DNA of 64,000 bases from Verrucomicrobiaceae bacterium (GCA_015075365.1 JABTUN010000001.1:2046001-2110000); one strand, 5' to 3'. Numbered from the stretch's first letter, positions 44,626-53,914 are shown. The notes: a model not told the origin generated them from the letters alone. Made by a program: numbers and translations.

Positions 44626-45483
44626 ATGACTGCGATCAAAAACCTCGCCGCCCTGCTCGTTCTCAGCGTCCTTGCCTCCGGGGTGCTGGGCTGGTTCCTG
44701 TTCCAGGCGCGCACGGACAATGACGCGCTGAGCACCGAGCTCGCACGCCTGAAAACGGAGCACGACACCGCCTTGAAGGCCAAGGATGACGAGCTCCAGC
44801 GCACGCTCACCGCGCAGGCCGCGCAGCATCAAAAAGCCATCGACCTGCTGAATCAGGAACATGAGCGCGCCGTCTCCGGCATGCGCCAGGACGAGCGCAA
44901 ACGCCTCGCCGCGGCCGCGAAGGAGTTCGAGAACATCTTTGAGGGAAACAAGGCCACGCTCGGCTACATCAACACCCTGGAGGAGAAGGTGAAGGCCGGC
45001 CAGGCGCTCTCGAAGGCGGATGTCGAGCGTCTCACGATCATCACCACCGGCCTCGGTTACTTGAAGAAGCAGTACCAGAAGCCCATGCAGGAGTTCAAGG
45101 AGCTGCAGGACTACTTTGAGGCCCAGGCGGCGAAGAAGGCCGAAAAACCGAAGGGCAATTTCTTCAAGCGCCTCTTCAGCAAGGAGTTTCGCGAGGCGGA
45201 AAAAGAGTACGAGCGCAGCGAGGGCGCGCGCGTGGCCTTCGAGCAGGCGCAGGGCGTCTTTACAGAAGTGTACCAGAAGGCGCAGCGCTCCATGGCGGCC
45301 GTCAGTCTCGACGCAGACGCGCAGATCAAGAAGCTCCACGATTACCTGGATGAAAAGCGCCAGCAGAACACGGAGGATCTCAGCTCCTTCTTCAACCAGG
45401 CGCGCAAGGCCCTGCGCACGCACCAGGACGTGCTCGACTTCGAGCCGGAGGCCCCGCAGCCCTCGACCAAGCCGCAGCCATGA
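44626..45483 (+). CDS. Membrane-anchored coiled-coil protein
   Basis: A protein of 285 residues: an N-terminal membrane helix (KNLAALLVLSVLASGVLGWF), then long heptad-rich helices (residues about 30-240) with segments such as ELARLKTEHDTALKAKDDEL. Charge is mixed and the C-terminus is Pro-rich. I know no family. It probably projects as a rod from the inner membrane. Its stop overlaps the start of the next gene by four bases (ATGA at 45480), so it is cotranscribed with the hydroxyacid dehydrogenase. Confidence 0.75.
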   Translation: MTAIKNLAALLVLSVLASGVLGWFLFQARTDNDALSTELARLKTEHDTALKAKDDELQRTLTAQAAQHQKAIDLLNQEHERAVSGMRQDERKRLAAAAKEFENIFEGNKATLGYINTLEEKVKAGQALSKADVERLTIITTGLGYLKKQYQKPMQEFKELQDYFEAQAAKKAEKPKGNFFKRLFSKEFREAEKEYERSEGARVAFEQAQGVFTEVYQKAQRSMAAVSLDADAQIKKLHDYLDEKRQQNTEDLSSFFNQARKALRTHQDVLDFEPEAPQPSTKPQP

Positions 45484-46403
45484 GTGAAGCACGCCCTGCG
45501 GTGCTCCTCGCCGCCCCGCTGCCGGATTTTCTCCGCCAGCCGCTCGAAAGCGCCTATGTCTGCCACGAACTGGCCGCCGCGGAACCGCATTTCGAGAGCA
45601 TCCGCGCCCTCGTCCCTCTCGGCGGCACGGTTCTCACCACTGCCTTGCTGGAGCGCCTGCCCGCGCTCGAAATCATCAGTGTGATGGGCGTCGGCTACGA
45701 CGGTGTCCCGATCCCGTGGTGTCGTGAGCGCGGCATCCGCGTCACCAACACGCCGGATGTGCTCACCGATGACGTCGCGGACATCGCCGTGGCCCTCGTG
45801 CTCATGACCAGCCGCCGCCTTGTCGAATCGAACCGCTATCTTCACGACGGAAAATGGCCCGGCGGCGCCTTCCTGCTCGCCCATGCGCTTCGCGGCAAGG
45901 TCGCGGGCATTTTGGGGCTCGGACGCATCGGGAAAGCCATCGCGCATCGCCTGGAAGCGCACGGCATGAAGATCGCCTACCATGGCCGGAGGCCGCAAAA
46001 CGTCCCCTGGGCCTATTTCGACGATTTGAAGGCCCTCGCCTCTGAAAGCGACTTTTTGATCGTCGCCTGCCCCGGAGGCCCGGAGACGCAAAAAATCGTC
46101 AACGCGGCCATTTTGACCGCATTGGGGCCGGAAGGCACGCTCATCAACATCGCGCGCGGCAGTGTCGTCGATGAGACCGCGCTCATCACCGCGCTCAACA
46201 ACGGCGTGATCCGCACCGCCGGCCTTGATGTCTTCGAAGACGAGCCCCGCGTGCCTGCGGCGCTCCTGAACTGCGAACGCGCCGTCCTCCTCCCCCACGT
46301 CGGCAGCGCCACGCACGAAACCCGCTGCGCCATGGGAAATCTCGTCCTGGACAACCTGGCCGCCCACTTCGCGGGGCGTGAGCTGATCACGCCCGTTTGT
46401 TGA
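45480..46403 (+). CDS. D-isomer-specific 2-hydroxyacid dehydrogenase
   Basis: A 307-residue NAD(P)-dependent dehydrogenase of the D-2-hydroxyacid family (glyoxylate/hydroxypyruvate-reductase-like). Nucleotide-binding motif GILGLGRIGKAIAHR; conserved catalytic areas IARGSVVDETAL, DVFEDEPRVP and the His in LPHVGSATHETR. It reduces a 2-keto acid to the D-hydroxy acid or the reverse; which one cannot be told. The ATG at 45480 overlaps the previous stop. Confidence 0.92.
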   Translation: MSEARPAVLLAAPLPDFLRQPLESAYVCHELAAAEPHFESIRALVPLGGTVLTTALLERLPALEIISVMGVGYDGVPIPWCRERGIRVTNTPDVLTDDVADIAVALVLMTSRRLVESNRYLHDGKWPGGAFLLAHALRGKVAGILGLGRIGKAIAHRLEAHGMKIAYHGRRPQNVPWAYFDDLKALASESDFLIVACPGGPETQKIVNAAILTALGPEGTLINIARGSVVDETALITALNNGVIRTAGLDVFEDEPRVPAALLNCERAVLLPHVGSATHETRCAMGNLVLDNLAAHFAGRELITPVC

Positions 46404-46422
46404 TCGAACAAACGTCACAACG

Positions 46423-47394
46423 ATGATGGAGCCCGGCCAGTCCTTCCTCGGAGCGATCACAGGTGACGGGAGACCTTTGCTGCTTCTGACGGCCGGAGCT
46501 CTGGCGTTTGCCGGTGGTGTGGCCCTGTTCCTGTCATGCACGGGCGAGTTTCTGCCGCACGACGTGGCGTTTCTCGGCATGCAGCCGTCCGCGCTCTGCG
46601 GCCTGAATGAATGCCGCGTTGTGCATTTCATGATTCATGACCGTGCGTCGTTTGGCGCGGTATTGATCTCCCTGGCGGCGCTTTATGCCTGGCTTGCGTT
46701 ATTCCCAATCCAGCAAGGGGAAAGCTGGGCATGGTGGCTGCTTCTCACCTCGTTCATCACCGGCTTTGGCAGCTTTCTCTGCTACCTCGGCTACGGTTAT
46801 CTCGATCTCTGGCATGCATGGGCCACGCTGCTGCTTCTGCCGGTGGCTGTCGCTGCGCTTGTGCTCACGCGCCGCCGGTGTCCAGGCGGCGTCAATGCGG
46901 CACCTGGGTGGAAGCCGGAGAACTGGATGAGCCGCGAAGGCATCGGCAGGCTCGTCTGGATAGGCTCGTCGCTGGGTCTGATCGGGGCGGGAATGACGAT
47001 CATGTTTGTCGGCATGACGGAGGTCTTTGTGCCGAGCGATCTCGCATTCGTGGGCTACACGCGCGAGGAACTGCACGCGATCAACCCGCGGCTCGTCCCG
47101 CTCATCGCCCACGATCGCGCGGGCTTCGGCGGCGGAGTCCTGACCACGGGCATTTTGCTGCTCGGCATCATTTGGAAAGCACCTCCCTCAGTTCATGCAT
47201 GGCAGGTGGTGGTCGTTTCCGCGTTTGCCGGATTTTCCGTGGCTGTCGGCGTGCATTACCCGATTGGCTACACCGACACCCTTCATCTGTTGCCCGCCTG
47301 GGCTGGCGCGGCCGGCTTTTTGACAGGCGCGATCTTGTCAAAGAGGAGGTACTTCTCCGGCAGCACGTTCGTTGAACAGGAGCCGCCATCATGA
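46423..47394 (+). CDS. Internally duplicated membrane protein
   Basis: A 323-residue membrane protein with about eight hydrophobic segments. The two halves match each other: FLPHDVAFLGM with FVPSDLAFVGYT, ALCGLNECRVVHFMIHDRAS with ELHAINPRLVPLIAHDRAGF, and the following SFGAVLIS with GFGGGVLT. So it arose by tandem duplication of about 150-160 residues. I know no named family. The HDRA motif in both halves, with a conserved His-Asp-Arg, could be a functional site. Its stop overlaps the sulfatase start (ATGA at 47391-47394). Confidence 0.75.
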   Translation: MMEPGQSFLGAITGDGRPLLLLTAGALAFAGGVALFLSCTGEFLPHDVAFLGMQPSALCGLNECRVVHFMIHDRASFGAVLISLAALYAWLALFPIQQGESWAWWLLLTSFITGFGSFLCYLGYGYLDLWHAWATLLLLPVAVAALVLTRRRCPGGVNAAPGWKPENWMSREGIGRLVWIGSSLGLIGAGMTIMFVGMTEVFVPSDLAFVGYTREELHAINPRLVPLIAHDRAGFGGGVLTTGILLLGIIWKAPPSVHAWQVVVVSAFAGFSVAVGVHYPIGYTDTLHLLPAWAGAAGFLTGAILSKRRYFSGSTFVEQEPPS

Positions 47395-49286
47395 AACCCC
47401 ATCTTCTCCTCTTCGCCCTTGTCCCCTTGCTCTCTGCCGTGTCCGCGCCGCGGACGAACGTCATCTACCTCATGGCCGACGAGCTCGGCTACTACGAGCC
47501 GGCGTTCATGGGCGGAAAAAACATCCAGACGCCGAATCTCGACCGCATGGCGGCGGAGGGCATGCGCCTCAACAACCTCTTCGCGGGATCGTCCGTGTGC
47601 GCGCCCACGCGTTGCTGCTTCCTCACCGGCAAGCACAGCGGCCACACCAGCGTGCGCTCAAACGGCGGCGGCACGCCGCTGCGGGCAGATGAAGCCACCA
47701 TCGCGTCGATTTTGAAGCCGCTCGGCTATGCCACGGGCGGTTTTGGCAAGTGGGGCAATGGCGGGCGCGACTCCACCGGCGTGCCGGAGAAGCACGGCTT
47801 CGACACCTTCCTCGGTTACTACGACCAGGTGCACGCTCACAGCTACTACCCGCCGTATCTCATTCAAAACAGCGAGGAAGTGCCGCTGGAAGGCAATCAA
47901 GGCGCCACCGGCAAAACCTACTCGCACTACGTCATCCACGACGCGGCGATGAAGTTCATCCGCGAGCACGCGCAGCAGCCCTTCTTCGCGTTTCTGCCTT
48001 ACACGCCGCCGCACGGCAATTTTCAAATCCCCGACGCTGATCCCGCGTGGGCGCTCTACCAAGACAAGCCTTGGCCGGAGGATGCGCGTCGCTACGCGGC
48101 CATGGTGACGATGATCGACCGCCAGGTCGGCGAGATCATCGCGCTGCTCAAAGAACTCGGCCTCGATGAGCGCACGCTGCTCATGTTTAGCGGCGACAAC
48201 GGCGCGAACGATTACTTCAAGTCGCCGGAGCACCCGCGCGGCGTTCACAGTGGCAACAAAGACCCGCAAAGCGGCGTCGAGTATCGCGGCACCAAGGGCA
48301 CTCTCTACGAGGGCGGCCTGCGCGTGCCCTTCCTCGCGCGCTGGCCTGGCAAGATCGCGCCCGGCAGCGTCAGCGACTTCCTCGGCTACTTCCCCGACAT
48401 CCTACCGACCGTCGCGGAGGTCACCGGAGCCACCGCACCCGCGGACACCGACGGCCTTTCGCTCCTGCCCACGTTTCTCGGCAAAAACGCGGCGCAAAAG
48501 CAGCACGAGTATCTTTACTGGGAGATCAATGGCTGGACCGCCATCCGCCAGGGAACATGGCGTGCCGTCCGTAGCAAGCCCAACGCCGCCTGGGAACTCT
48601 ACGACCTCGCCACCGATCCGTCCGAGTGCAAAGACCTCGCCGCGAACAAGCCCGACGTGCTCGCCAAACTCACCGCGCTCGCAGAAAAAGCCCATGAACC
48701 CGTGCGTGAAGGCACCTTCAGCCGCACCGACCGCCATGAGCGCGACCGCCGCGCAAAATTCGGCAGGCAGGACGACCCGGACTACAATCCCACGCCCGGC
48801 GGAGGCAAAAAGAAGAACGCCAAATCCGCCGCTGTGATGCGCGTTGACGGCTTGCTCCCATCGAAGGACTGGAAAATCATCCGCGTGAGCAGCGAGAACA
48901 CCGGCAACAGCAAATTCGCCGCCAACGCGATCGACGGCGATCCCGACACGCTCTGGCACTCGAAATTCAGCGACGGCATCGCCAGGCCGCCGCACGAGCT
49001 GGTCATCGATCTCGGCGCACCGCGCCAGATTCGCGGCTTCGTCTATCTCGGCCGTCAGGATGGCGGCTGGAACGGCGCGGCGAAGGATGTGGAATTCGCC
49101 ATCAGCGACAAACCCGGCGCCTTCGGCACCGCTGCCGTCAAAACATCGCTGCAAAAGATCAAAACCCCGCAAACCATCGCCTGCACGCCCGCGACCGGCC
49201 GCTACGTCCTGCTCCGCATCCTCTCCGAGCACCGCGAGATCAACGAACTCGCCAGCGCGGCGGAAATCGGTGTCCTGGGGGAGTAG
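47391..49286 (+). CDS. Sulfatase with C-terminal F5/8-type C (discoidin) domain
   Basis: A 631-residue exported sulfatase. The signal is at 1-19; the formylglycine site is Cys70 in VCAPTRCC (C-x-P-x-R), with the substrate region TGKHSGHTS after it. The first metal motif is ADE rather than the usual ADD (residues 29-31), and the second is SGDNGAND. After residue about 495 comes an F5/8-type C carbohydrate-binding domain (GNSKFAANAIDGDPDTLWHS, ELVIDLGAPRQIRGFVYLGR). It should remove sulfate from a polysaccharide after conversion of Cys70 by a maturase encoded elsewhere. The start overlaps the membrane-protein stop. Confidence 0.93.
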   Translation: MKPHLLLFALVPLLSAVSAPRTNVIYLMADELGYYEPAFMGGKNIQTPNLDRMAAEGMRLNNLFAGSSVCAPTRCCFLTGKHSGHTSVRSNGGGTPLRADEATIASILKPLGYATGGFGKWGNGGRDSTGVPEKHGFDTFLGYYDQVHAHSYYPPYLIQNSEEVPLEGNQGATGKTYSHYVIHDAAMKFIREHAQQPFFAFLPYTPPHGNFQIPDADPAWALYQDKPWPEDARRYAAMVTMIDRQVGEIIALLKELGLDERTLLMFSGDNGANDYFKSPEHPRGVHSGNKDPQSGVEYRGTKGTLYEGGLRVPFLARWPGKIAPGSVSDFLGYFPDILPTVAEVTGATAPADTDGLSLLPTFLGKNAAQKQHEYLYWEINGWTAIRQGTWRAVRSKPNAAWELYDLATDPSECKDLAANKPDVLAKLTALAEKAHEPVREGTFSRTDRHERDRRAKFGRQDDPDYNPTPGGGKKKNAKSAAVMRVDGLLPSKDWKIIRVSSENTGNSKFAANAIDGDPDTLWHSKFSDGIARPPHELVIDLGAPRQIRGFVYLGRQDGGWNGAAKDVEFAISDKPGAFGTAAVKTSLQKIKTPQTIACTPATGRYVLLRILSEHREINELASAAEIGVLGE

Positions 49287-49287
49287 C

Positions 49288-49515
49288 TTGATCGCCGGAC
49301 GAGGAGCCTTTTCTTGCGAGCGCGAGATCCAAGGCTCCGACGCTCCGCAAACCCTCACGCTCGCGTTGAGTGACTTCACCTCCGCCGAAGGCTCACCGAC
49401 AAGCTGGTCCGAAATCGATCAACTCGGCCTCTGCGCCAGCCACGGCCTCCCAGCCAACGAAGTCCCGCTCTGGAAAGGCCCTGCGCTGGAGTTTTTGCGG
49501 GTGGCGTGGCAATGA
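49288..49515 (+). pseudogene. Remnant of an exported carbohydrate-binding protein
   Basis: An open frame of 75 codons (TTG start only) whose translation, for example LTLALSDFTSAEGSPTSWSE then IDQLGLCASHG, looks like the C-terminal part of a larger protein. No ribosome binding site or signal peptide is visible, and it begins two bases after the sulfatase stop. It probably is a truncated C-terminus of a gene otherwise lost at this place. The function is not assignable. Confidence 0.45.
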
Positions 49516-49522
49516 GGCGCGA

Positions 49523-49933
49523 TCAGGGCTCGATGATTCGCAGTGTCGGCAGGATGTTGCGAAAATCAGCCGCATTGCGGGTGATGATGCCTTGAAAACG
49601 CTCAGCAAATGCCGCGATCAGCACGTCAGCCACCGGACGTTTCGCCACCTGCATTTGCCGACGGCGCTGTTGGAACTGATGCCAGAGACGATGTGCCAGC
49701 AGGGTATCTGCAGGACTCCAGAACTCGGACGCGCCGATGTGCGCCGACTTCAAGAACGCTTCCGCCGCCGCATCGTCGCCTGAGAACCAAGGCCCCAGCT
49801 CCACAAACGTGACGGGACTGATCACAAGGCCGTCATGGAGATGATTTTGCAGACAGGCCGTTGAGGTGGGTTCGAACAGAGGGTCCCCAGTGATCAGATC
49901 GACCACCGCGGAGGTATCGATGACCCAGGCCAT
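49523..49933 (-). CDS. PIN-domain (VapC-like) toxin
   Basis: A 136-residue PIN-domain RNase toxin. It has the first Asp (MAWVIDTSAVVDLI), Glu in FVELGPW, Asp in RPVADVLIAAFA and the late acidic ITRNAADFRN, so the active site is complete, unlike the PIN protein at 5128-5547. It lies one base after a small upstream gene, the probable antitoxin. It splits the sulfatase region from the sialidase group. Confidence 0.88.
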   Translation of the reverse strand: MAWVIDTSAVVDLITGDPLFEPTSTACLQNHLHDGLVISPVTFVELGPWFSGDDAAAEAFLKSAHIGASEFWSPADTLLAHRLWHQFQQRRRQMQVAKRPVADVLIAAFAERFQGIITRNAADFRNILPTLRIIEP

Positions 49934-49934
49934 C

Positions 49935-50132
49935 TCAATCCTCCTCGCCCTCCCGTATGGCTTTCATCGTTTCGGCCGTCGTCGCCCAAGGCCCCCTTGG
50001 AGCCTTCTGACGCGCCGCAGCAATTTTCTGCCGATACTCATCTTGCGCGCCATTGCGAAACGATGTCAGATTGTCACTCCATGTCTGAAGCATTCTTCCT
50101 GAATCAGATACGTTCAAAGATTGGATCACCAC
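49935..50132 (-). CDS. Possible VapB-like antitoxin
   Basis: A 65-residue protein ending in a helical region (AAARQKAPRGPWATTAETMK AIREGEED), such as toxin-binding tails of VapB-type antitoxins. Its stop lies one base before the PIN toxin start. The N-terminus does not show a clear DNA-binding fold and may be truncated; a start at 50093 is also possible. The first 50 bases overlap the 5' end of the divergent SUFU gene, so one of the two starts is probably wrong. Confidence 0.5.
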   Translation of the reverse strand: MVIQSLNVSDSGRMLQTWSDNLTSFRNGAQDEYRQKIAAARQKAPRGPWATTAETMKAIREGEED

Positions 50133-51352
50133 CTCGCTCCCTAGGTTGGTTTAGGCCATCACCATTCGCTGTTCCAGAGCCGTCATGGATGGCGCAGGCG
50201 AAGGTTGCCGATGAGCCGATGAAGGAGGTCATCAGAGGTCAGAAGTCACTATGGAAGCATGGGGTGGTTGTGTGGGGGCATGTGGTGCGAGCCAATGCCA
50301 TACTCTACGAGCCGGGAACCGACGACTGTCCTGCCACACTGATCTTCTCTGCCACTGCTCCTGACGATGAGGCTGTGAATGAGTTGCCCGTTCTGACAGA
50401 GAGGCTTCATCACCTGTGGGCATGCATCATTCCTGGGCCAGGGTGGACGCAACGTGAGACGGATTGGTGGGAGGACCTTCGGAATGACATGTCGTATCAC
50501 CGGGGCTTCAAGCTTCCGGAGGAATGGCAACAGCGCTCAAAGGACTACAAAGGCAGTTCGTTTCTGATGCATCGTGCGCACCTGCCGGAGGGGCGCATCA
50601 CCAGCCGACTGCTTCCGATATTGGTGGACCCTGTCACGTGTATCGCTCAGACCATACCCTCCTCGGAATGGCCAGAGGGCATGGCCTCGTGGCTCACCGA
50701 GAACCATGGTTTCTCATCCCCGCCTACAAACCCAGAAACGGATTTTGGCGACAGCTCCCAGTTTCTTGCAGAAAAACCTTCCGATCGAAGTGAACGAGAG
50801 GAGGCCTACAGCCGCGTATTTGGTCCTATCGGATCGGTCTATCATGAACTGATCCCTCTGCCGCATCACATTGATGTTTATCACTTCACGTGGGCTGCTC
50901 CTCGGGATGAACACGCTTATGTCACCGGTGGAATGAGTGATGCCATTCAGCCTGGAGGTGGGGACTTCGGACGCATTGAGCTGGTGCTTTACACCAAACA
51001 TCATCATGAGCGGTTCCAGAAACTGCTGAGATCGTTCGCGCGCTATCCTTGGGAAACAGGTAGTCCGATATACCCATTCGACACCGTTCCGCTCGGCTCC
51101 TTTGGAAACGAGGTCCTTGGCTCCGACAGGTTCAATGCACTGATGTTTTTGCCAGGAGTAGCCAAACCCGAAACCTCTATCCATCAAGCCCCCTGCCTTG
51201 TTGCCTCAAATACCCGCCTTTTGACCATCGTGCCCCTCACAGATGAGGAGCTTCAATTCAAGCTGTCTCATGATACCCAAGCGTTTCTAGACCGCATGCG
51301 AGAGAGCAAGTTTGATCTGGCATTTACGCCAGATCGATCATCGCTGGTCTGA
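50081..51352 (+). CDS. Two-domain protein with C-terminal SUFU domain
   Basis: A 423-residue cytoplasmic protein. The C-terminal half, from HELIPLPHHIDVYHFTWAAP to LLTIVPLTDEELQFKL, is a suppressor-of-fused (SUFU) domain, in bacteria a recurrent immunity domain against polymorphic toxins. The N-terminal half (SWMAQAKVADEPMKEVIRGQ then HGVVVWGHVVRANAILYEPG, then SFLMHRAHLP) resembles a conserved hypothetical domain often found in similar settings. Start at 50081; base composition is AT-richer than the sulfatase region. No toxin gene is seen beside it, so this is an orphan immunity-like gene. Confidence 0.75.
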   Translation: MSEAFFLNQIRSKIGSPPRSLGWFRPSPFAVPEPSWMAQAKVADEPMKEVIRGQKSLWKHGVVVWGHVVRANAILYEPGTDDCPATLIFSATAPDDEAVNELPVLTERLHHLWACIIPGPGWTQRETDWWEDLRNDMSYHRGFKLPEEWQQRSKDYKGSSFLMHRAHLPEGRITSRLLPILVDPVTCIAQTIPSSEWPEGMASWLTENHGFSSPPTNPETDFGDSSQFLAEKPSDRSEREEAYSRVFGPIGSVYHELIPLPHHIDVYHFTWAAPRDEHAYVTGGMSDAIQPGGGDFGRIELVLYTKHHHERFQKLLRSFARYPWETGSPIYPFDTVPLGSFGNEVLGSDRFNALMFLPGVAKPETSIHQAPCLVASNTRLLTIVPLTDEELQFKLSHDTQAFLDRMRESKFDLAFTPDRSSLV

Positions 51353-51423
51353 TAGCATGCATCCACGAAAGGGGCTATTGAGATCATGAGTTGACCGCGA
51401 CATTGTCTCTTTTGCAATTCATC

Positions 51424-52959
51424 ATGCGATTTCGTCCTCAGCTCCGCTACGTTCTCATCATCCTGCTCACCACCGTCGCGTGCAGCTTCAGCGCCGAGCC
51501 GACCTCCATCGGCCTGAATGCCAACCAGATGTCCATCGCGACGGGCCAGCCTTCGTTGGTGCTGATGTCGAGCGGCTCCACGCACATTCCGGTGTGGTCG
51601 TTGTCGGGTGGGACGGTGGGGCAGTCGGTGGCGGGGGTGGTGACGGGGCTTCCCGGCGATTGCGCAGCGGTGAAGGTCGAGATCGTCGTGACGACGACGG
51701 ATGAGACGACGAGTCCGGAGTTTCAGGACGTGTATCGTGTGCATCTTTCGCAGATGGTGGACGGCGCGCCGTTCACGGAGCGGTATGCGCTCGGCAAACC
51801 GGTGCGCACCGCGCTGCCTGCCGCGCCGTTTCACTCGCGGACCATCGTTTTGGAATCTTGTTACGAAGTCGTGCCCGACGCACCGCTCACCGTGCGCATT
51901 CAGCGGGAGCCGGGAGATCCTGGCGACACGTTCACCAAGCCCACGGGCCTCGCCGCGGTGAAGGTGACGCCTTTGAAGACCCTCCCGAGGCCTCATGTCG
52001 TGCAGGACGTGCCCGGCTACAATTCGTGGCCGATGCTTCAGGCCATCGGTGGAAAACTTGTGTGCGTTTATGGCCGTGGCAAAGGCCACACCATCGCCAG
52101 CGATGATCGCGCTGTTTATGCACGCACATCGACCGACGGCGGTAAAACCTGGACGGCGGAGACCGTGGTCGCCGATGCAAAGGGCTACGGCGAGGTCGCG
52201 GTCGGGAAAGGGCTCGATTCCACCGGCGCGATGCTGCTCTGGGTGCGCCGGATCGGCAAAAACGAATGGCATCACGATCTCTACCGCAGCGCCGACGGAA
52301 TCACTTTCACCCTCCTTGCGACGCCGACACTCGCGATGCGCCCGATGCAGATCACGGACGTCTTCAGCGTGCCGAAAGTCGGACTCATGGCGCTGTGGTT
52401 CGGCGGCGATTACAGCGACAAGCCGACGCAATCCTGGGGCACGATGACCAGCAGCGACGATGGCAAAACGTGGACGCAAATCCCGGTCGAATCCGGTTTG
52501 CTGAAACCCGACTGGCCGACCGAACCCGCCGCCGTTTACCTCGGCGATGGCAAGATCCTCGCCATCGCGCGGACGGAGACGGGTCCCGCGCAGTTCCAGA
52601 TCGTCTCCACCGACTACGGAACCACTTGGAAGCGCACTCGCACCAACATCAGCGATGTCACCGCCTCCACACCGAGCCTGATCCTCGACTCGAAGACGGG
52701 ACTGCTGAGCAATTACTACTATGAACGCGGTCGCGGCATCCTTCGCCGTCGCGTCGTCGATCCCAGCCGCGTGTTTGACCATCCGCTGAGCTGGCCCGGC
52801 TCCGAGGCCGTCGCCACCGGGAGCAAGGTCACCTTTGATGCGGGCAATGCGAACGCCACCGTGATCGGAGACATTCACTACATCTCGTTTTACTCCGGCA
52901 AGGCACCCGACACATCGGTCGTCGTCTCGGAGATCGCGGCACCTGTTGCCAAGAAGTGA
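51424..52959 (+). CDS. Exported sialidase-like BNR propeller protein
   Basis: A 511-residue exported protein (signal RFRPQLRYVLIILLTTVACS) with a six-bladed sialidase-type propeller in its C-terminal 330 residues: Asp-box motifs STDGGKTWT, SSDDGKTWT and STDYGTTWK. The N-terminal 150 residues form a separate beta-rich domain. The classical sialidase triad cannot be certified from sequence alone. It could be an exo-sialidase or a glycan-binding relative. It is followed by a CE1-like esterase after 12 bases. Confidence 0.82.
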   Translation: MRFRPQLRYVLIILLTTVACSFSAEPTSIGLNANQMSIATGQPSLVLMSSGSTHIPVWSLSGGTVGQSVAGVVTGLPGDCAAVKVEIVVTTTDETTSPEFQDVYRVHLSQMVDGAPFTERYALGKPVRTALPAAPFHSRTIVLESCYEVVPDAPLTVRIQREPGDPGDTFTKPTGLAAVKVTPLKTLPRPHVVQDVPGYNSWPMLQAIGGKLVCVYGRGKGHTIASDDRAVYARTSTDGGKTWTAETVVADAKGYGEVAVGKGLDSTGAMLLWVRRIGKNEWHHDLYRSADGITFTLLATPTLAMRPMQITDVFSVPKVGLMALWFGGDYSDKPTQSWGTMTSSDDGKTWTQIPVESGLLKPDWPTEPAAVYLGDGKILAIARTETGPAQFQIVSTDYGTTWKRTRTNISDVTASTPSLILDSKTGLLSNYYYERGRGILRRRVVDPSRVFDHPLSWPGSEAVATGSKVTFDAGNANATVIGDIHYISFYSGKAPDTSVVVSEIAAPVAKK

Positions 52960-52971
52960 TCTTTGAACCCC

Positions 52972-53874
52972 ATGAAAGCCGTCCTCCATTTTCTCCTGCT
53001 CACGACAGCCGCTGCGCTGGCTCAGGAACCCACCGCGCCGCCAAGCAGCAAGATCCCACCGCAGCCGCGTGAGTCGTGGAGTGCCATCAAGCTCAAACCC
53101 GACGACAAACCCGCCTTCCCCGAGCCACCTGCAGGCTGGGATGCCAAACGCGACAACATCCCGCACGGAAAGCTGGAGATGATCAGCTACGACTCCAAAA
53201 CGGTCGGCACGCGGCGGAAGATGAATGTTTATACACCGCCGGGCTACTCGTCGGAGAAGAAGTATCCCGTGCTCTACCTCCTCCACGGCATCGGCGGCGA
53301 TGAGACGGAGTGGGCACGCTACGCGCAGCCGGAGGTCCTGCTCGACAACCTCATCGCCGACGGCAAAGCGCGGCCCATGATCATCGTCATGCCAAATGGT
53401 CGCGCCCAAAAGGACGATCGTCCCATCGGCGACATCTTCAAACACATCCCCGCCTTCCTCGTCTTCGAGCGCGATCTCCTCGATGACATCATCCCTGCCA
53501 TCGAATCACGCTACAGCGTGCAAAGCGACCGTGAGCACCGCGCTCTCGCCGGACTCTCCATGGGCGGCGGACAAACGATGAACATCGGCTTCGCGCATCT
53601 CGATCGTTTTGGTTGGCTCGGTGCCTTCTCCTCCGGTCCCAACGCCAAACGCATCGAAGACCTGCTGCCTGATCCCGCCGCCGCGAAACCACTCAAGCTC
53701 CTCTGGCTCTCCTGCGGCAGCCGCGACGGCTTGCTGCACGTCAGCCAGGAGCTGCACGCCGAAATGACCGCCAAAAACGTGCCGCACATCTGGCACGTCA
53801 CCGACCACGCCCACGACGCGCCCGAGTGGAAGCAGGCGCTGTATTGGTTCGTGCAGAAGCTCGCCTTTCACTGA
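52972..53874 (+). CDS. Exported carbohydrate esterase (CE1/feruloyl-esterase-like)
   Basis: A 300-residue alpha/beta hydrolase with signal peptide (MKAVLHFLLLTTAAALAQ). The esterase fold is shown by YPVLYLLHGIGGDETEWARY, IIVMPNGRAQ and the nucleophile elbow AGLSMGGGQT; the acid would be Asp in CGSRDGLL and the base His in TDHAHDAPEWK. Similar enzymes release acetyl or feruloyl groups from polysaccharides. It sits between the sialidase-like gene and the LamG-like gene, on the same strand. Confidence 0.87.
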   Translation: MKAVLHFLLLTTAAALAQEPTAPPSSKIPPQPRESWSAIKLKPDDKPAFPEPPAGWDAKRDNIPHGKLEMISYDSKTVGTRRKMNVYTPPGYSSEKKYPVLYLLHGIGGDETEWARYAQPEVLLDNLIADGKARPMIIVMPNGRAQKDDRPIGDIFKHIPAFLVFERDLLDDIIPAIESRYSVQSDREHRALAGLSMGGGQTMNIGFAHLDRFGWLGAFSSGPNAKRIEDLLPDPAAAKPLKLLWLSCGSRDGLLHVSQELHAEMTAKNVPHIWHVTDHAHDAPEWKQALYWFVQKLAFH

Positions 53875-53914
53875 GTGGGTGGCGAGAAGCGGTCATCAAT
53901 TGCGTTCACGCATC

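Noticed and set aside
49863..49880. tRNA T-loop-like gttcgaac
   Set aside because: It lies inside the PIN toxin gene, with no acceptor stem or anticodon arm around it.
51268..53445. 725-codon minus-strand frame across the sialidase-like and esterase genes
   Set aside because: Antisense to two genes with signal peptides and catalytic motifs; its translation is Arg/His-rich and unlike a real protein.
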